A stretch of DNA of 64,000 bases, taken from Amycolatopsis bullii. Lineage in GTDB: Bacteria > Actinomycetota > Actinomycetes > Mycobacteriales > Pseudonocardiaceae. Positions 25,893 to 35,088 of the stretch are shown here, piece by piece. The notes beneath the pieces are model-generated. The model was not told where the DNA came from. It did not search any database and saw nothing but the letters and a program-made list of their open reading frames with translations. Numbering within the stretch: position 1 is the first letter of the stretch; each line of letters begins with the position of its first letter. The stretch is taken from the NCBI RefSeq assembly GCF_014654205.1, contig NZ_BNAW01000003.1, forward strand, positions 124,001 to 188,000. The letters run 5' to 3'. Position numbers and translations under genes: made by a program.

Positions 25893-26888
25893 ATGAAGAA
25901 GGTGGAACTGGGCCGGACCGGCCAGGACGTGAGCCAGGTGTCGCTGGGCTGCATGCTGATGGGCACGTCGACGGACGAACCGACGTCGGCGCGCATCCTG
26001 GACGCGTACCTCGACGCCGGCGGCGACTTCCTGGACACGGCGAACTGCTACGCCTGGTGGACGGGGGATTCCGCGACCGGCGGCGAGAGCGAAGCGATGC
26101 TGAGCAAGCTGCTGCGCGGCCGGCGCGACCGGGTGTTCCTGGCCACGAAGGTGGCGGCGGGCATCACCGACCTCCCCGCGGCGCGCGCGGCTTCCCGGCC
26201 GGACGGCACGACGGACTGGGCGGCGCGGGAACGCACGTACGAGGGGGCGAGCGCCGCGGTGATCGAGCGCGAGGCCGAAGCGAGCCTGCGCCGGCTGGGC
26301 ACCGACCACATCGACCTCTACTACGTGCACGTGGACGACCGCTCGGCGCCGCTCGAGGAGACACTGTCCGCTTTGGACACGTTGGTGCGGTCGGGCAAGG
26401 TGCGGTACATCGGCTGGAGCAACGTGCGGACGTGGCGCCTGGAACGCATCCGGTCCCTGGCGCTGGCCAACGGGTGGGCGTCTCCGGTGGCGGTCCAGGT
26501 CCAGCACTCGTACCTGCGCCCGGCCGGCGCGGACGTCCCGTCCGTGGCCGGGGGCGAGCTGCTGGACTGGCTGGCCGTGCACCAGGACGTCTCCCTGGCG
26601 GCGTATTCCTCGCTGCTGCGCGGGATCTACGACGACGCGGCCTACCGGGAATCCACGCAGATCTGGCGGTCCTACGCGGGCCCGGACTCGGAAGCGCGGC
26701 TGGCGGCGGTCGCGAAGGTGGCGTCGGAGCTGGGGGCGTCCGGCAACCAGGTGGCGCTGGCGTGGTTGCTGCGCAAGGGGGTCATCCCGCTGATCGGCCC
26801 GCGCACGTGGGAGCACTACGAGTCGATCGCCCCGGCCTTCACCTTGGAGCTGCCGGACGAGCTGCTGTCGGTGCTGGACAACGCGTAG
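25893..26888 (+). CDS. Aldo/keto reductase
   Basis: 331 residues of the AKR TIM barrel: VSLGCMLMGTSTDEPTSARI, the catalytic tetrad in FLDTANCYAWW (Asp, Tyr), VFLATKVAAGI (Lys) and DHIDLYYVHVDD (His), and the C-terminal NADPH-binding VALAWLLRKGVIPLIGPRT. It reduces aldehydes or ketones with NADPH. Transcription diverges from the MocR regulator, which argues for a pyridoxal or amino-aldehyde substrate, though the AKR family is too broad for this to be certain. The last 73 bp overlap the convergent LysR gene. Confidence 0.9.
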   Translation: MKKVELGRTGQDVSQVSLGCMLMGTSTDEPTSARILDAYLDAGGDFLDTANCYAWWTGDSATGGESEAMLSKLLRGRRDRVFLATKVAAGITDLPAARAASRPDGTTDWAARERTYEGASAAVIEREAEASLRRLGTDHIDLYYVHVDDRSAPLEETLSALDTLVRSGKVRYIGWSNVRTWRLERIRSLALANGWASPVAVQVQHSYLRPAGADVPSVAGGELLDWLAVHQDVSLAAYSSLLRGIYDDAAYRESTQIWRSYAGPDSEARLAAVAKVASELGASGNQVALAWLLRKGVIPLIGPRTWEHYESIAPAFTLELPDELLSVLDNA

Positions 26889-27718
26889 GCGGTGGCGAGC
26901 AGCGCGGCGACGCTCGGCTTGCGTTCGTCGCGCCGCCGCCACGTCATGGTGACGTCGGTGGTGGCCCCGGCCAGCGGAACGGCAACGGCGCCGGCGTGCT
27001 CGACGAGGGCGGGAACGAGCCCGCACCCCTGACCGGCGGCCACGCACCGCGCGAGGGCGGCGAGGCTGCCGACTTCCGCCTCGATGACGGGTCCGTCGAT
27101 CCGGTCCAGCATCTCCCGGAAGCCGCAGCCCGGCGGCGTCGCGAGGAAGCCGACGCCGTCGAGGTCGCCGGGACGGAGTTCTTCCTTGCCGGACAACGGA
27201 TGTCCCGGCGGAACGATCACGACGAGCGGCTCGCTGCCCAGCTTCGCGCTCGAGAGAGCCGGATCGGCCGGCGCGTCACCGAAGGTGAAGCAAACATCCA
27301 TTTCGGACTGTTGCACGGCCTGGTAGAGCTCCCCGCGGCTGCCCTCCCGGAGCGTGACCCGCACGCGCGGCCACCGCGTCCGGTATTCGCCGAAGAGGGC
27401 AGGGATCCTCTGTGCACAAAGCGTTTCCAGGGCGCCGATGGTCAAGTCGCCTTCGGGTTCACCGCGTTCCTCGTCAACGGCGGCCCGGGCTTCCTCGACG
27501 AGTTCCAGCACCTGGTCCGCGTACCCGACGAGCCGTTCCCCGGCCCCGGTGAGCCGCAGCCGCCGCCCACGTTCGAACAGTTTCGACCCGAGTTCGGCTT
27601 CCAGGGCCTGAATCTGTTCGGTGACACTGGACTGAGCGTAGTGCAGTTCGGCGGCGGCATGGGTGAAGTTGAGCGTCCGCGCGACGGCGCGGAAGGTGCG
27701 CAGGTGGCGCAGTTCCAT
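26816..27718 (-). CDS. LysR-family transcriptional regulator
   Basis: 300 residues from ATG 27718 (MELRHLRTFRAVARTLNFTH). An upstream extension to 27,817 would overlap the divergent transporter and is rejected. The winged helix AELHYAQSSVTEQIQALEAELG is followed by a LysR substrate-binding domain (DLTIGALETLCAQRIPALF, MDVCFTFGD, LARCVAAGQGCGLVPALVE). It is divergent from the MFS exporter, with 82 bp between the start codons, so it likely controls that transporter. The gene runs 73 bp into the 3' end of the aldo/keto reductase gene, which is an unusually long convergent overlap. Confidence 0.9.
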   Translation of the reverse strand: MELRHLRTFRAVARTLNFTHAAAELHYAQSSVTEQIQALEAELGSKLFERGRRLRLTGAGERLVGYADQVLELVEEARAAVDEERGEPEGDLTIGALETLCAQRIPALFGEYRTRWPRVRVTLREGSRGELYQAVQQSEMDVCFTFGDAPADPALSSAKLGSEPLVVIVPPGHPLSGKEELRPGDLDGVGFLATPPGCGFREMLDRIDGPVIEAEVGSLAALARCVAAGQGCGLVPALVEHAGAVAVPLAGATTDVTMTWRRRDERKPSVAALLATAYALSSTDSSSSGSSKVKAGAIDS

Positions 27719-27800
27719 GGCATCCCCCATCGGCGTTCCCGATACCAGCCATCGTAACTGCCTGCTTCCGCCGGTGTCACGGAGCGTCGAGGATTTGAGC

Positions 27801-29069
27801 GTGGCAAGACTCCTCACCGGCCTATCGCTGGGTTACTTCCTGGTCATGCTGGACACGACGATCGTGACGGTCGCGCTCCCGGCCCTATCGCCGTCATTGT
27901 CGGCACAGCAGTGGATTTCGAACGGCTACACGCTGACGTTCGCGGCGTTCTTGTTGACGGCGGGAGCGTGGTCCGACCGCTTCGGCGCCCGCCGCGTGTT
28001 CTTCCTGGGCTTGATTTCGTTCGGCGTTCTGTCCGGTCTGTCGGCACTCTCCTTTTCGACGGCGTTGTTGATCGCCCTCCGAGCCCTGCTGGGAGTCGCG
28101 GGTGCCTTGCTGGTCCCGTCATCGCTGTCACTGATCGCGGCGGCCTACCCGGTGCCGGCCGCGCGAGCGAAGGCGATGGGCGTGTGGGCGGCGGTGAGCG
28201 GAACGGGCCTGGTGGCGGGCCCATTGTTAGGTGGCCTCCTGACGGAGGCATTCGGCTGGCGGGCGATCTTCGTGGTCAACATCCCGGTGGCGCTGGTCGC
28301 CCTGGCCCTGTCCCGCTCGGCTCCTGCAACCCCGGTCCGGCCCGGCCGCATCGACGTCGTCGGCCAGCTGTCGGCGGTGGTCGCTTTGTCGACACTGACG
28401 TATGCGCTGGTCGAGAAGGCTTTCTGGGCACTGCTGCCGTGCGCGGTCGCGGCCGCGGTATTCGCGGTCTCGCAACGCCGTCCCGGCGCGATGCTCCCAC
28501 CGCAGCTCCTGTCGCGGGGTCTGCTGGCGGGCGCGATCGTGAACTTCGGGCTGTCGGGTGTCCTGTTCGTGCTGTCGCTGTACTTCCAGGAAACCCGGGG
28601 CTACCCGCCGTCGTCGACGGGCCTGGCCTTCCTGCCGCTGATGATCCCGACGGCGTTCAACCCGATCTTCACGGGCCGCCTGGTGGCCCGGATCGGCCCG
28701 CGCATCCCGGCGGTGTCCGGCTTTCTGCTGATGGCACTAGGAGCCGCGATCCAGGCGTCTTCGCCTCCGGTAGCGGTGTCAGTGGTGGCCTTGGCCCTGC
28801 TGGGTTTCGGCGTTTCGCTGGCCATCCCGTCACTGCTGGCCGCGGTGATCGGCGCGGCACCCCCGGAGCTGGCGGGCATCGCGGGCGGCGCCCTGAACGC
28901 CTCCCGCCAAACGGGCGCCGCACTCGGCGTGGCGGCCCTCGGTGCCTTGTCGGCAACGTCGACGCCATTCGCCCTGGCCACCGCGGCAGCGGTGCTGCTG
29001 GCCGGCGCGGTGGTCGTCGCCGCCCAACCTCAGAAGGCGGCGGCGAACCGCGCGCCGATGCGGGAGTGA
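27801..29069 (+). CDS. MFS drug/metabolite exporter (DHA2-like)
   Basis: 422 residues from GTG 27801; TTG 27795 is the alternative. It is a major facilitator with about 12-14 helices. Motif A-like loop DRFGARRVFFLGLISFGVLS follows helix 2, with antiporter motif C-like GTGLVAGPLLGGLLTEAFGW in helix 5, and the DHA2 N-terminal signature MLDTTIVTVALPAL. Such proteins expel drugs, antibiotics or metabolites by proton antiport. Its divergent LysR neighbour is the probable regulator. This is the last gene before the drop in G+C at the TIR operon. Confidence 0.9.
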   Translation: MARLLTGLSLGYFLVMLDTTIVTVALPALSPSLSAQQWISNGYTLTFAAFLLTAGAWSDRFGARRVFFLGLISFGVLSGLSALSFSTALLIALRALLGVAGALLVPSSLSLIAAAYPVPAARAKAMGVWAAVSGTGLVAGPLLGGLLTEAFGWRAIFVVNIPVALVALALSRSAPATPVRPGRIDVVGQLSAVVALSTLTYALVEKAFWALLPCAVAAAVFAVSQRRPGAMLPPQLLSRGLLAGAIVNFGLSGVLFVLSLYFQETRGYPPSSTGLAFLPLMIPTAFNPIFTGRLVARIGPRIPAVSGFLLMALGAAIQASSPPVAVSVVALALLGFGVSLAIPSLLAAVIGAAPPELAGIAGGALNASRQTGAALGVAALGALSATSTPFALATAAAVLLAGAVVVAAQPQKAAANRAPMRE

Positions 29070-29165
29070 CGTGTCCAGTTTTTAGCCTCTTTTTGGACTG
29101 TTTCCCGGAACTGACCACTTTTTCGTCCTGTTGGTGAGCTGTCCGATCTGCTTATCATCGTCGGC

Positions 29166-29762
29166 GTGCCGGGATACAAGTACGATCTGTTCATCAGTTA
29201 CAGCCGCCACGGAACTGCACGGAATTGGCTGCTGAACCACTTCTATCCACGGCTCGCGGAGTGCCTGGTCGACGAGATCGCACCTGCGCCGAAGATCTTT
29301 CTCGACAAGGACATGCCGCGTGCCGTGCACTGGCCTGCGCAGCTCGAGAGCGCACTGCACCACACCAAGATCATGGTTGCCGTCCTGTCGGCGCCCTACT
29401 GGGAATCTCCGTGGTGCATGGCTGAATGGGGCAGCATGGAGGCGCGCGAGCAGCTGCTCGGGCTCGTCAGTCTCGAGCGTCCGCAGGGACTGATCTATCC
29501 TATTCGCTTCGCGGACTCGCACAGACTCGAGAACGAAGGCCGTCTTCGGTCGTGGTGGGACTTCAAAGGTCTTGACAACCCGGACAGAGGTTTTCAGGAA
29601 AGCCGGGACTGGCATTCTTTCCAGCAAAAAGTTAGACAATGTGCGCAGGATCTCGCCGAACTGCTGAGTCAGGTGCCACCCTGGCGGCCCGACTGGCCGG
29701 TCATCGAGCGACCTGATCCCGTCCTGTCGCCGCCTCCTCCGCTCCCGAGGTTCGACTCATGA
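29166..29762 (+). CDS. TIR-domain protein, first gene of a four-gene operon
   Basis: 198 residues, almost entirely one TIR domain. Beta-A reads YDLFISYSRHGTARNW, the BB-loop region KIFLDKDMPRAVHW follows, then VAVLSAPYWESPWCMAEWGSM, where the glutamate of WCMAEW is at the position of the catalytic Glu of NAD-cleaving TIRs. A proline-rich tail ends the protein. Bacterial TIR effectors hydrolyse or cyclise NAD when a partner senses infection. GTG 29166 is the start used; no strong ribosome site precedes it. The 96-bp upstream spacer has three T5 tracts (29079, 29090, 29119), unusual for this genome. Its stop overlaps the ATPase start (ATGA). Confidence 0.85.
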   Translation: MPGYKYDLFISYSRHGTARNWLLNHFYPRLAECLVDEIAPAPKIFLDKDMPRAVHWPAQLESALHHTKIMVAVLSAPYWESPWCMAEWGSMEAREQLLGLVSLERPQGLIYPIRFADSHRLENEGRLRSWWDFKGLDNPDRGFQESRDWHSFQQKVRQCAQDLAELLSQVPPWRPDWPVIERPDPVLSPPPPLPRFDS

Positions 29763-31384
29763 CGGGGACTGTCGTCACCTTCTACTCCTACAAGGGCGGT
29801 GTCGGGCGTAGCTTCACGCTGGCCAACGTCGCTGTGTTGCTGGCCCGGTGGGGTTACCGTGTGCTCACCATCGATTGGGATCTCGAAGCGCCTGGCCTTC
29901 ATCACTACTACGGACCGTTGATGAGTAAGGCGCCCAAGGGCGGGGTGATCGATCTCGCAGCCGACTTCCTCACCGGCGCGGCAGAACCGAGGCAGCATGC
30001 CATCCGACTCGCACTCCCGGAGCAAGGCACGGTGTCACTGCTGGCCGCCGGTAAGCAGGACGTGTCCTACACCGGTCGGGTGCAGGACATCGACTGGGAG
30101 GACCTGTATCGACGAGGGTTTGCGGCCTTTCTGGAGCGCTGCCGGGCGGAGTGGACGGAGAACTACGACTTCGTCCTGATCGACAGCCGAACGGGCATTT
30201 CCGACATCGGTGGCATCTGCACCGCGCATCTGCCTGACCGACTCGTGGTCCTGTTCACGGCCAACCAGCAGAGCGTCGAGGGAGTCGTGAACATCGCCCA
30301 GCGAGCCGATGCCGCCCGCGACCGGATGCCTTACGACCGTCCGCCACACCTCGTGCTCCCGGTCCTCTCGCGGTTGGACAACCGTGTGGAGTACGAGCGA
30401 GCCGAGGGGTGGCAGCACCGGTGCGCGGAGCTCACTGCACCCCTGTACCGGAACTGGCTCGCGAAAAGTGTGACGCAGGAGCAGATGCTGCGTCACACCA
30501 CGGTGCCCTACGTGTCGTACTGGAGTTTCGGTGAGCATCTCCCGGTGACGGAAGAGCTCACCCCGTCCGCGGACCAGATCTCGTATGCGTTGGAGTCCAT
30601 TGCCGCGGTCATCGCGCAGCAGTTTGACCGCACGGCCCTGTTCGCGGACAACCGAGACGCCTACGTGGCTGCTGCCCGTACCCAACGGCAGTCGTACCGC
30701 CTGGACCTGCTGGTGTCGATCTCCCGGCCGGAGCCACCGATCGCGACCGAACTCATCAACGAGCTGGTGGATCTCAAGTTGCAGGTCGAGCGGTCTGTGT
30801 CCACCGATCCGGAGTTCTTCGACCACGGTAGCGACCCGGCGAAACACCTCTGCCTGGTCATCGACGGCGAGGTGAGCCGCTGGCAGGCTACCGAGGCGGA
30901 ACGGTTCTTGCGGCACGCCCTGGACGCCGACAGCGACCGCCGGCTGTTTTGCGTGCTGACTCGTCGGACCGACCCGGAGAAGCTGCCTGCGTTCCTGCGC
31001 AACCTGCGGCTCTTCCGGCTGGACGCGAACACGCGGCCTCGCCAGGTAGCCCGTCAGCTGCACGAAGTCATCATCGACGCGCCAGCCGGCCGGACCGATT
31101 CCGGTCACGTCGCACTGCAGGACGCCGCTGCGGCGTTGCGCAAGGTTCCGGTGGAACTGTCCCGGGAAGGACGCTGGGCGATCGTCGAGCAGACCGTGAT
31201 CGACATGGCCACCGCGCTCGATGACAACGACATGGCGTTGCTCAAGGAGCTGACGGCGGACCTCGATCTGCTGAACGAAGTCCGCGTGACCGGGAGCCGG
31301 GTCACCACCCCAGACGGCCTGCGCGAGCATATCGACGCATTGCTGGCCCGGATCGATCGCCGTATCACCGTGTTCACCGACTGA
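29759..31384 (+). CDS. ParA/MinD-like ATPase with KGGVGR P-loop and TIR-like C-terminus
   Basis: 541 residues. The N-terminal SIMIBI ATPase starts VVTFYSYKGGVGRSFTLANV: the deviant Walker A lysine is present but the usual GKT/S reads GRS, a variant known in actinobacterial conflict-type ATPases. VLTIDWDLEAPGLHHYY and DFVLIDSRTGISDIGGI complete the nucleotide site. From about residue 315, LDLLVSISRPEPP, then HLCLVIDGEVSRWQATEAERFL and RRLFCVLTRRTDPEKLPAFLRNLRLFRLD, read like a degenerate TIR domain lacking the N-terminal YS motif. It is translationally coupled to the TIR gene. It could gate or localise the TIR effector; this is inference. Confidence 0.82.
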   Translation: MTGTVVTFYSYKGGVGRSFTLANVAVLLARWGYRVLTIDWDLEAPGLHHYYGPLMSKAPKGGVIDLAADFLTGAAEPRQHAIRLALPEQGTVSLLAAGKQDVSYTGRVQDIDWEDLYRRGFAAFLERCRAEWTENYDFVLIDSRTGISDIGGICTAHLPDRLVVLFTANQQSVEGVVNIAQRADAARDRMPYDRPPHLVLPVLSRLDNRVEYERAEGWQHRCAELTAPLYRNWLAKSVTQEQMLRHTTVPYVSYWSFGEHLPVTEELTPSADQISYALESIAAVIAQQFDRTALFADNRDAYVAAARTQRQSYRLDLLVSISRPEPPIATELINELVDLKLQVERSVSTDPEFFDHGSDPAKHLCLVIDGEVSRWQATEAERFLRHALDADSDRRLFCVLTRRTDPEKLPAFLRNLRLFRLDANTRPRQVARQLHEVIIDAPAGRTDSGHVALQDAAAALRKVPVELSREGRWAIVEQTVIDMATALDDNDMALLKELTADLDLLNEVRVTGSRVTTPDGLREHIDALLARIDRRITVFTD

Positions 31385-31394
31385 GGGAGTGGGA

Positions 31395-32006
31395 ATGGCG
31401 GAAAAGTACGGAAGCCACGAGCGGGCAGCACTGTTCGTGTTGCTGCTGGCCGACGACGAGATCAACAACAGAGATCTGAAGGACCGGCACGGCATCACGC
31501 TGAGCAAGGACGGCCGTGAGAAGCTCAACAAGGCCCGTCTGCTCGATACCGATACGGACAAGCGCCCGTACGTGCATCGGATCACCGAAGCGGGCCGTGC
31601 GTGGTGTGAGCAGGCACTGACGGAGATCGAACCCCCACCCAGGCCCAACCCGCTCGTGCGGGCGGGATTCGAGTTGCTGCGGTTCTTCGCCCGTTACGCG
31701 CAGGAGCACAAGATTCCGCTGGCCGCGGTGATCGGGACCGTTCCGGGCCTGGAGTCACTGATCCGGAAGGCTTACCGGGATCTGTCCGACCGGCCGGGTG
31801 AGCACGTACGGCTGGCTCAACTCCGCCCCAAACTCAACGGAGCAGACAAGGACGAGGTGGATCAGATGCTGGTGGAAATGCTCAAGACCGGCCTCGTCGA
31901 CCTCGCACCGGACTCCGACCGACGGGGACTCACCGATGCCGACCGTGCCGCGGCCATTCGCATCGGTATGGAGGACAAACACTTCGTGGCGATCGAGGAA
32001 TCATGA
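31395..32006 (+). CDS. Winged-helix-like protein of the TIR operon
   Basis: 203 residues from ATG 31395, preceded by GGGAG. I recognise no named family. The N-terminal 75 residues (HERAALFVLLLADDEINNRD, the Lys-rich GITLSKDGREKLNKARLL, and RPYVHRITEAGRAWCEQAL) look like a winged helix with a C-terminal wing strand. The remainder is helical, with HVRLAQLRPKLNGADKDEVDQMLVEMLKTGLVDL resembling a second winged-helix unit. It could be a DNA- or complex-binding adaptor between the ATPases. It lies 10 bp after the ParA-like gene and overlaps the HerA-like gene by 4 bp. Confidence 0.6.
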   Translation: MAEKYGSHERAALFVLLLADDEINNRDLKDRHGITLSKDGREKLNKARLLDTDTDKRPYVHRITEAGRAWCEQALTEIEPPPRPNPLVRAGFELLRFFARYAQEHKIPLAAVIGTVPGLESLIRKAYRDLSDRPGEHVRLAQLRPKLNGADKDEVDQMLVEMLKTGLVDLAPDSDRRGLTDADRAAAIRIGMEDKHFVAIEES

Positions 32007-35000
32007 CCGAGGAACAGCAACGGCAGGCACTCGCCGCCGTCCGGTTCAACTTCGCCGAAACTCCGGACGACGTCTGGGGCGCTTCGCCCTTCCACGTGGA
32101 TGGATTGCAGACAAGGGCCGAACACCGGATACGCGCCGGCATCCTCGACGCGAAGAACAGCAGTGGCCCGAACCCGGTTGGGCTCACACTGAAAGGGCAG
32201 AAGGGTGTGGGCAAGACCCATGTGCTGGGCCGGGTCAGGCGGATGGTGCAGGATGTGGGCGGCTACTTCTTCCTGATCGACCTCACCACGGGTCCCGCCT
32301 TCTGGGACGACGTCCTACGGGCCATGCGCGGCGAGCTGTGGCGCAAGGGTGATGACGGCGAACTCCAGCTGGCCAACCTGCTGCAGCGGTTGTGTGACAG
32401 GGCCGACGTGCCCGAGCCGGTGGCCAAGGTCGTCCTCGGCCGCGCTCCGCTCACCGTCGACAATCTCGACAGTTTCGTCGGTGCTCTGCGCCGAATCGAC
32501 CCTCTTGTCGCGGTGGAGTGCGCGGACACTGTTCGTGCACTGGTGCTCTACGCGGCCGATGACGAGAACCAGATCGTCGTCGGTAAGGACTATCTCGCGG
32601 GCATGCCGGAGGCCAAAAACGGTCAACGTCGTTCCTGGGGGCTGCACACGGAGGCGAAACCACAGCGCGAACTCGCCACGGAGATCTCGCGGGTGCTTGC
32701 GCTCACCGGGCCGAGTGTCGCTGCGATCGATCAGCTCGACTCGTTGATCGCCAGAGCGGGCAACGGGGCATCGACGGACCAGAGCGGGGAACTCGCGGCC
32801 ATCGCCGACGGTCTGATGCAGCTGCGTGAGACGACACGACGAACTTTGTCCATCGTTGCCACCTTGCCCAACACCTGGAGCCTTCTGCGAAAGGTAGCCA
32901 CCGATTCGTTCGATGACCGGTTCACCGAGACACCGGTCCTCAAGGCCATCGTCGACCCGCAGCTCGGCCGGGCACTTGTCCAGAAGTGGCTCGGCGTGCT
33001 GTACGCGAACATCGGCTTCGACCCACCGCACCCGACTTGGCCGATAGCGCCGGCGGCGTTCGAAGGCGCGTGGAGCGGCGCCTACAGCCCGCGGCAACTG
33101 CTCCGACGCGTCCACGAGCACGCGGAAGCCTGCCTTCTTGGGGAGATCCGCGAACTGTCGTCGTTCAGCGAACCCGTCGAACTACCGCACGAGCCGGTCT
33201 CGGAACCCAACTACCTCGCAGCGTTCGACCAACAGTTCAGCGAGTTGCGGCAGAACGCCGATGTCGATACCGCCATGAGCAAGAACCACGTGGATCAGGT
33301 CATGCCGGGGCTCGTCCAGGCTGCGTTGCGCTCGTGGATCACCGAGGTCGGCAACGACGACCGCTCCTGGGAAACCGAAGGCCTGGACGGCGGCGGCGAT
33401 CTGCACGCCGGTCTTCGCCGGACGGTGGACGAGGAACGTGATCTTTGGGAGCGTTGGGTGTTCCGTGCCATCCCGCCCCAGCACGGTAACCGCACGTTGC
33501 GGCAGATGCGTGCCGCCAGGTCGGCCGCAGGGGTCAGGAAAGGAATGGACAACCGGCACTTGGTATTGATCCACGACGGACCAAGGGGCTGGACCGGCGG
33601 CACGACCATATCGGAGTACACGGCACTCGAAGCGTTGGGCAGTCCACGCGTGGAGATCAGCAAGGACGACATCCGGACGTTCTGGGCGCTCAGCCAGATG
33701 CTCACCAAGCAGAGCTACGAACTCCTCAACTGGCTGGTCGCCCGCAAGCCGGCGAGCAAGACGGAGCTGCTGAAGAAGATCCTCCCCGATCCCGGCCAGA
33801 CCCGCAGCAACCAGCGGGAAACCCGCCCCCCACCGGAAAGGGCCCAGGCCAAGCCGGAAGCCGGTCCAGGCGAGTTCACCCTCGGCGTCGACGGCGAGAT
33901 CCGCATCGAGCTCGAGTCCCTCCGCAAGCACGCCGTGATCTTCGCCGGGTCGGGTACCGGAAAAACCGTCCTCCTCCGCCGCATCGTCGAAGAGTGCGCG
34001 CTGCGGGGCGTCTCCGCCATCGTCCTGGACCCCAACAACGACCTCGCCCGGCTCGGTGATCCCTGGCCGCAACCGCCCGAAGGGTGGCGGCCCGGTGACG
34101 CGGACGCCGCTACCGATTACCTGGGTGGGACCGAGGTTGTCGTCTGGACACCCGGGCGGGCTGCCGGGCGGCCGCTGAGTTTCCACCCGTTGCCCGACTT
34201 CGCCGGCGTTCGCGACGACGAAGACGAGTTCGCCGCGGCGGTCGAAGCCGCCGTGGCGCGGCTGATTCCGCACGCACGAGTGAGCGGCGGGGCCAAGGCC
34301 GCGGTGAGGGGCCAGGCCGTCCTGCGGGAGGCGCTCACCCACTACGCGCGGAAGGAGTCGCGCAGCCTCTCCGGGTTCGTCGACATGCTCGCCGAGCTGC
34401 CGATGGGCGTCAGCAAGCTCACCACCGGCACCAAGACCGCCGCCGATCTGGCCGAGACGCTGCGGGCCGCGATGGTCAACGATCCGCTGCTCGGGGGCTC
34501 CGGGGAACCCGCCGATCCTGCCGGACTGCTCACGCCGTCGCCCGGAAAGCGGGCGCGGATCTCGGTGATCAGCTTCGTCGGGCTGCCGTCCGACGAGCAG
34601 CGGCAGGGGTTCGTCAGCCAGCTCCAGCTGGAGGTGTTCGCCTGGATCAAGCGCAACCCGGCGGCCGATCGCCCGCTCGGCGGGCTGTTCGTCATGGACG
34701 AAGCCCAGACGATCGCTCCGTCGGGTGGCTGGACGGCCAGCACCCAGAGCACCATCATGCTAGCCTCGCAGGCCCGCAAGTACGGCCTCGGCCTGCTGCT
34801 GGCCACCCAGGCACCGAAGGGCCTGCACAACCAGATCACCGGAAACGCGACAACACAGTTCTTCGGCCGCCTGAACAGCCCGGCACAGATCGCCGCGGCG
34901 AACGACATGGCCAGGGCCAAGGGCAGCACCGTCGGGGACATTTCGCGGCTGGAACGCGGGCAGTTCTACGTCACCAGCGAGTCGTTCGGGTTCCGCGCCA

Positions 35001-35086
35001 TGCGCGCGCCGCTGTGCCTGAGCCACCACCCACCCAGCCCGTTGCGGCTCGAAGAAGTGCTCGACCGGGCCCGCAACGGCCGTTGA
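32003..35086 (+). CDS. Two-ATPase protein: N-terminal P-loop domain fused to HerA-like translocase
   Basis: 1,027 residues. The N-terminal ATPase has Walker A in LKGQKGVGKTHVLGRV (about 57-72) and a likely Walker B in SVAAIDQLDSL (about 235). A proline/charged linker lies near 593-625. The C-terminal part is HerA/FtsK-like: VIFAGSGTGKTVLLRRI (about 645-661), LDPNNDLARLG, GLFVMDEAQTIAPSGG (about 895), then SQARKYGLGLLLATQAPKGLHNQI and FFGRLNSPAQIAAANDM. HerA-type proteins form hexameric DNA pumps and occur in several defence systems with nuclease or NADase partners. The G+C content rises sharply within the gene near 33,850. It is the probable sensor or motor of the TIR operon. Confidence 0.85.
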   Translation: MTEEQQRQALAAVRFNFAETPDDVWGASPFHVDGLQTRAEHRIRAGILDAKNSSGPNPVGLTLKGQKGVGKTHVLGRVRRMVQDVGGYFFLIDLTTGPAFWDDVLRAMRGELWRKGDDGELQLANLLQRLCDRADVPEPVAKVVLGRAPLTVDNLDSFVGALRRIDPLVAVECADTVRALVLYAADDENQIVVGKDYLAGMPEAKNGQRRSWGLHTEAKPQRELATEISRVLALTGPSVAAIDQLDSLIARAGNGASTDQSGELAAIADGLMQLRETTRRTLSIVATLPNTWSLLRKVATDSFDDRFTETPVLKAIVDPQLGRALVQKWLGVLYANIGFDPPHPTWPIAPAAFEGAWSGAYSPRQLLRRVHEHAEACLLGEIRELSSFSEPVELPHEPVSEPNYLAAFDQQFSELRQNADVDTAMSKNHVDQVMPGLVQAALRSWITEVGNDDRSWETEGLDGGGDLHAGLRRTVDEERDLWERWVFRAIPPQHGNRTLRQMRAARSAAGVRKGMDNRHLVLIHDGPRGWTGGTTISEYTALEALGSPRVEISKDDIRTFWALSQMLTKQSYELLNWLVARKPASKTELLKKILPDPGQTRSNQRETRPPPERAQAKPEAGPGEFTLGVDGEIRIELESLRKHAVIFAGSGTGKTVLLRRIVEECALRGVSAIVLDPNNDLARLGDPWPQPPEGWRPGDADAATDYLGGTEVVVWTPGRAAGRPLSFHPLPDFAGVRDDEDEFAAAVEAAVARLIPHARVSGGAKAAVRGQAVLREALTHYARKESRSLSGFVDMLAELPMGVSKLTTGTKTAADLAETLRAAMVNDPLLGGSGEPADPAGLLTPSPGKRARISVISFVGLPSDEQRQGFVSQLQLEVFAWIKRNPAADRPLGGLFVMDEAQTIAPSGGWTASTQSTIMLASQARKYGLGLLLATQAPKGLHNQITGNATTQFFGRLNSPAQIAAANDMARAKGSTVGDISRLERGQFYVTSESFGFRAMRAPLCLSHHPPSPLRLEEVLDRARNGR

Positions 35087-35088
35087 AC

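Noticed and set aside
29759-31384. FxsA-type (FxSxx-COOH) peptide system, suggested by the KGGxGR ATPase
   Set aside because: No FxSxx-COOH peptide, radical-SAM enzyme or TPR-containing FxsT-like gene is present; only the P-loop variant and the TIR domain are shared.
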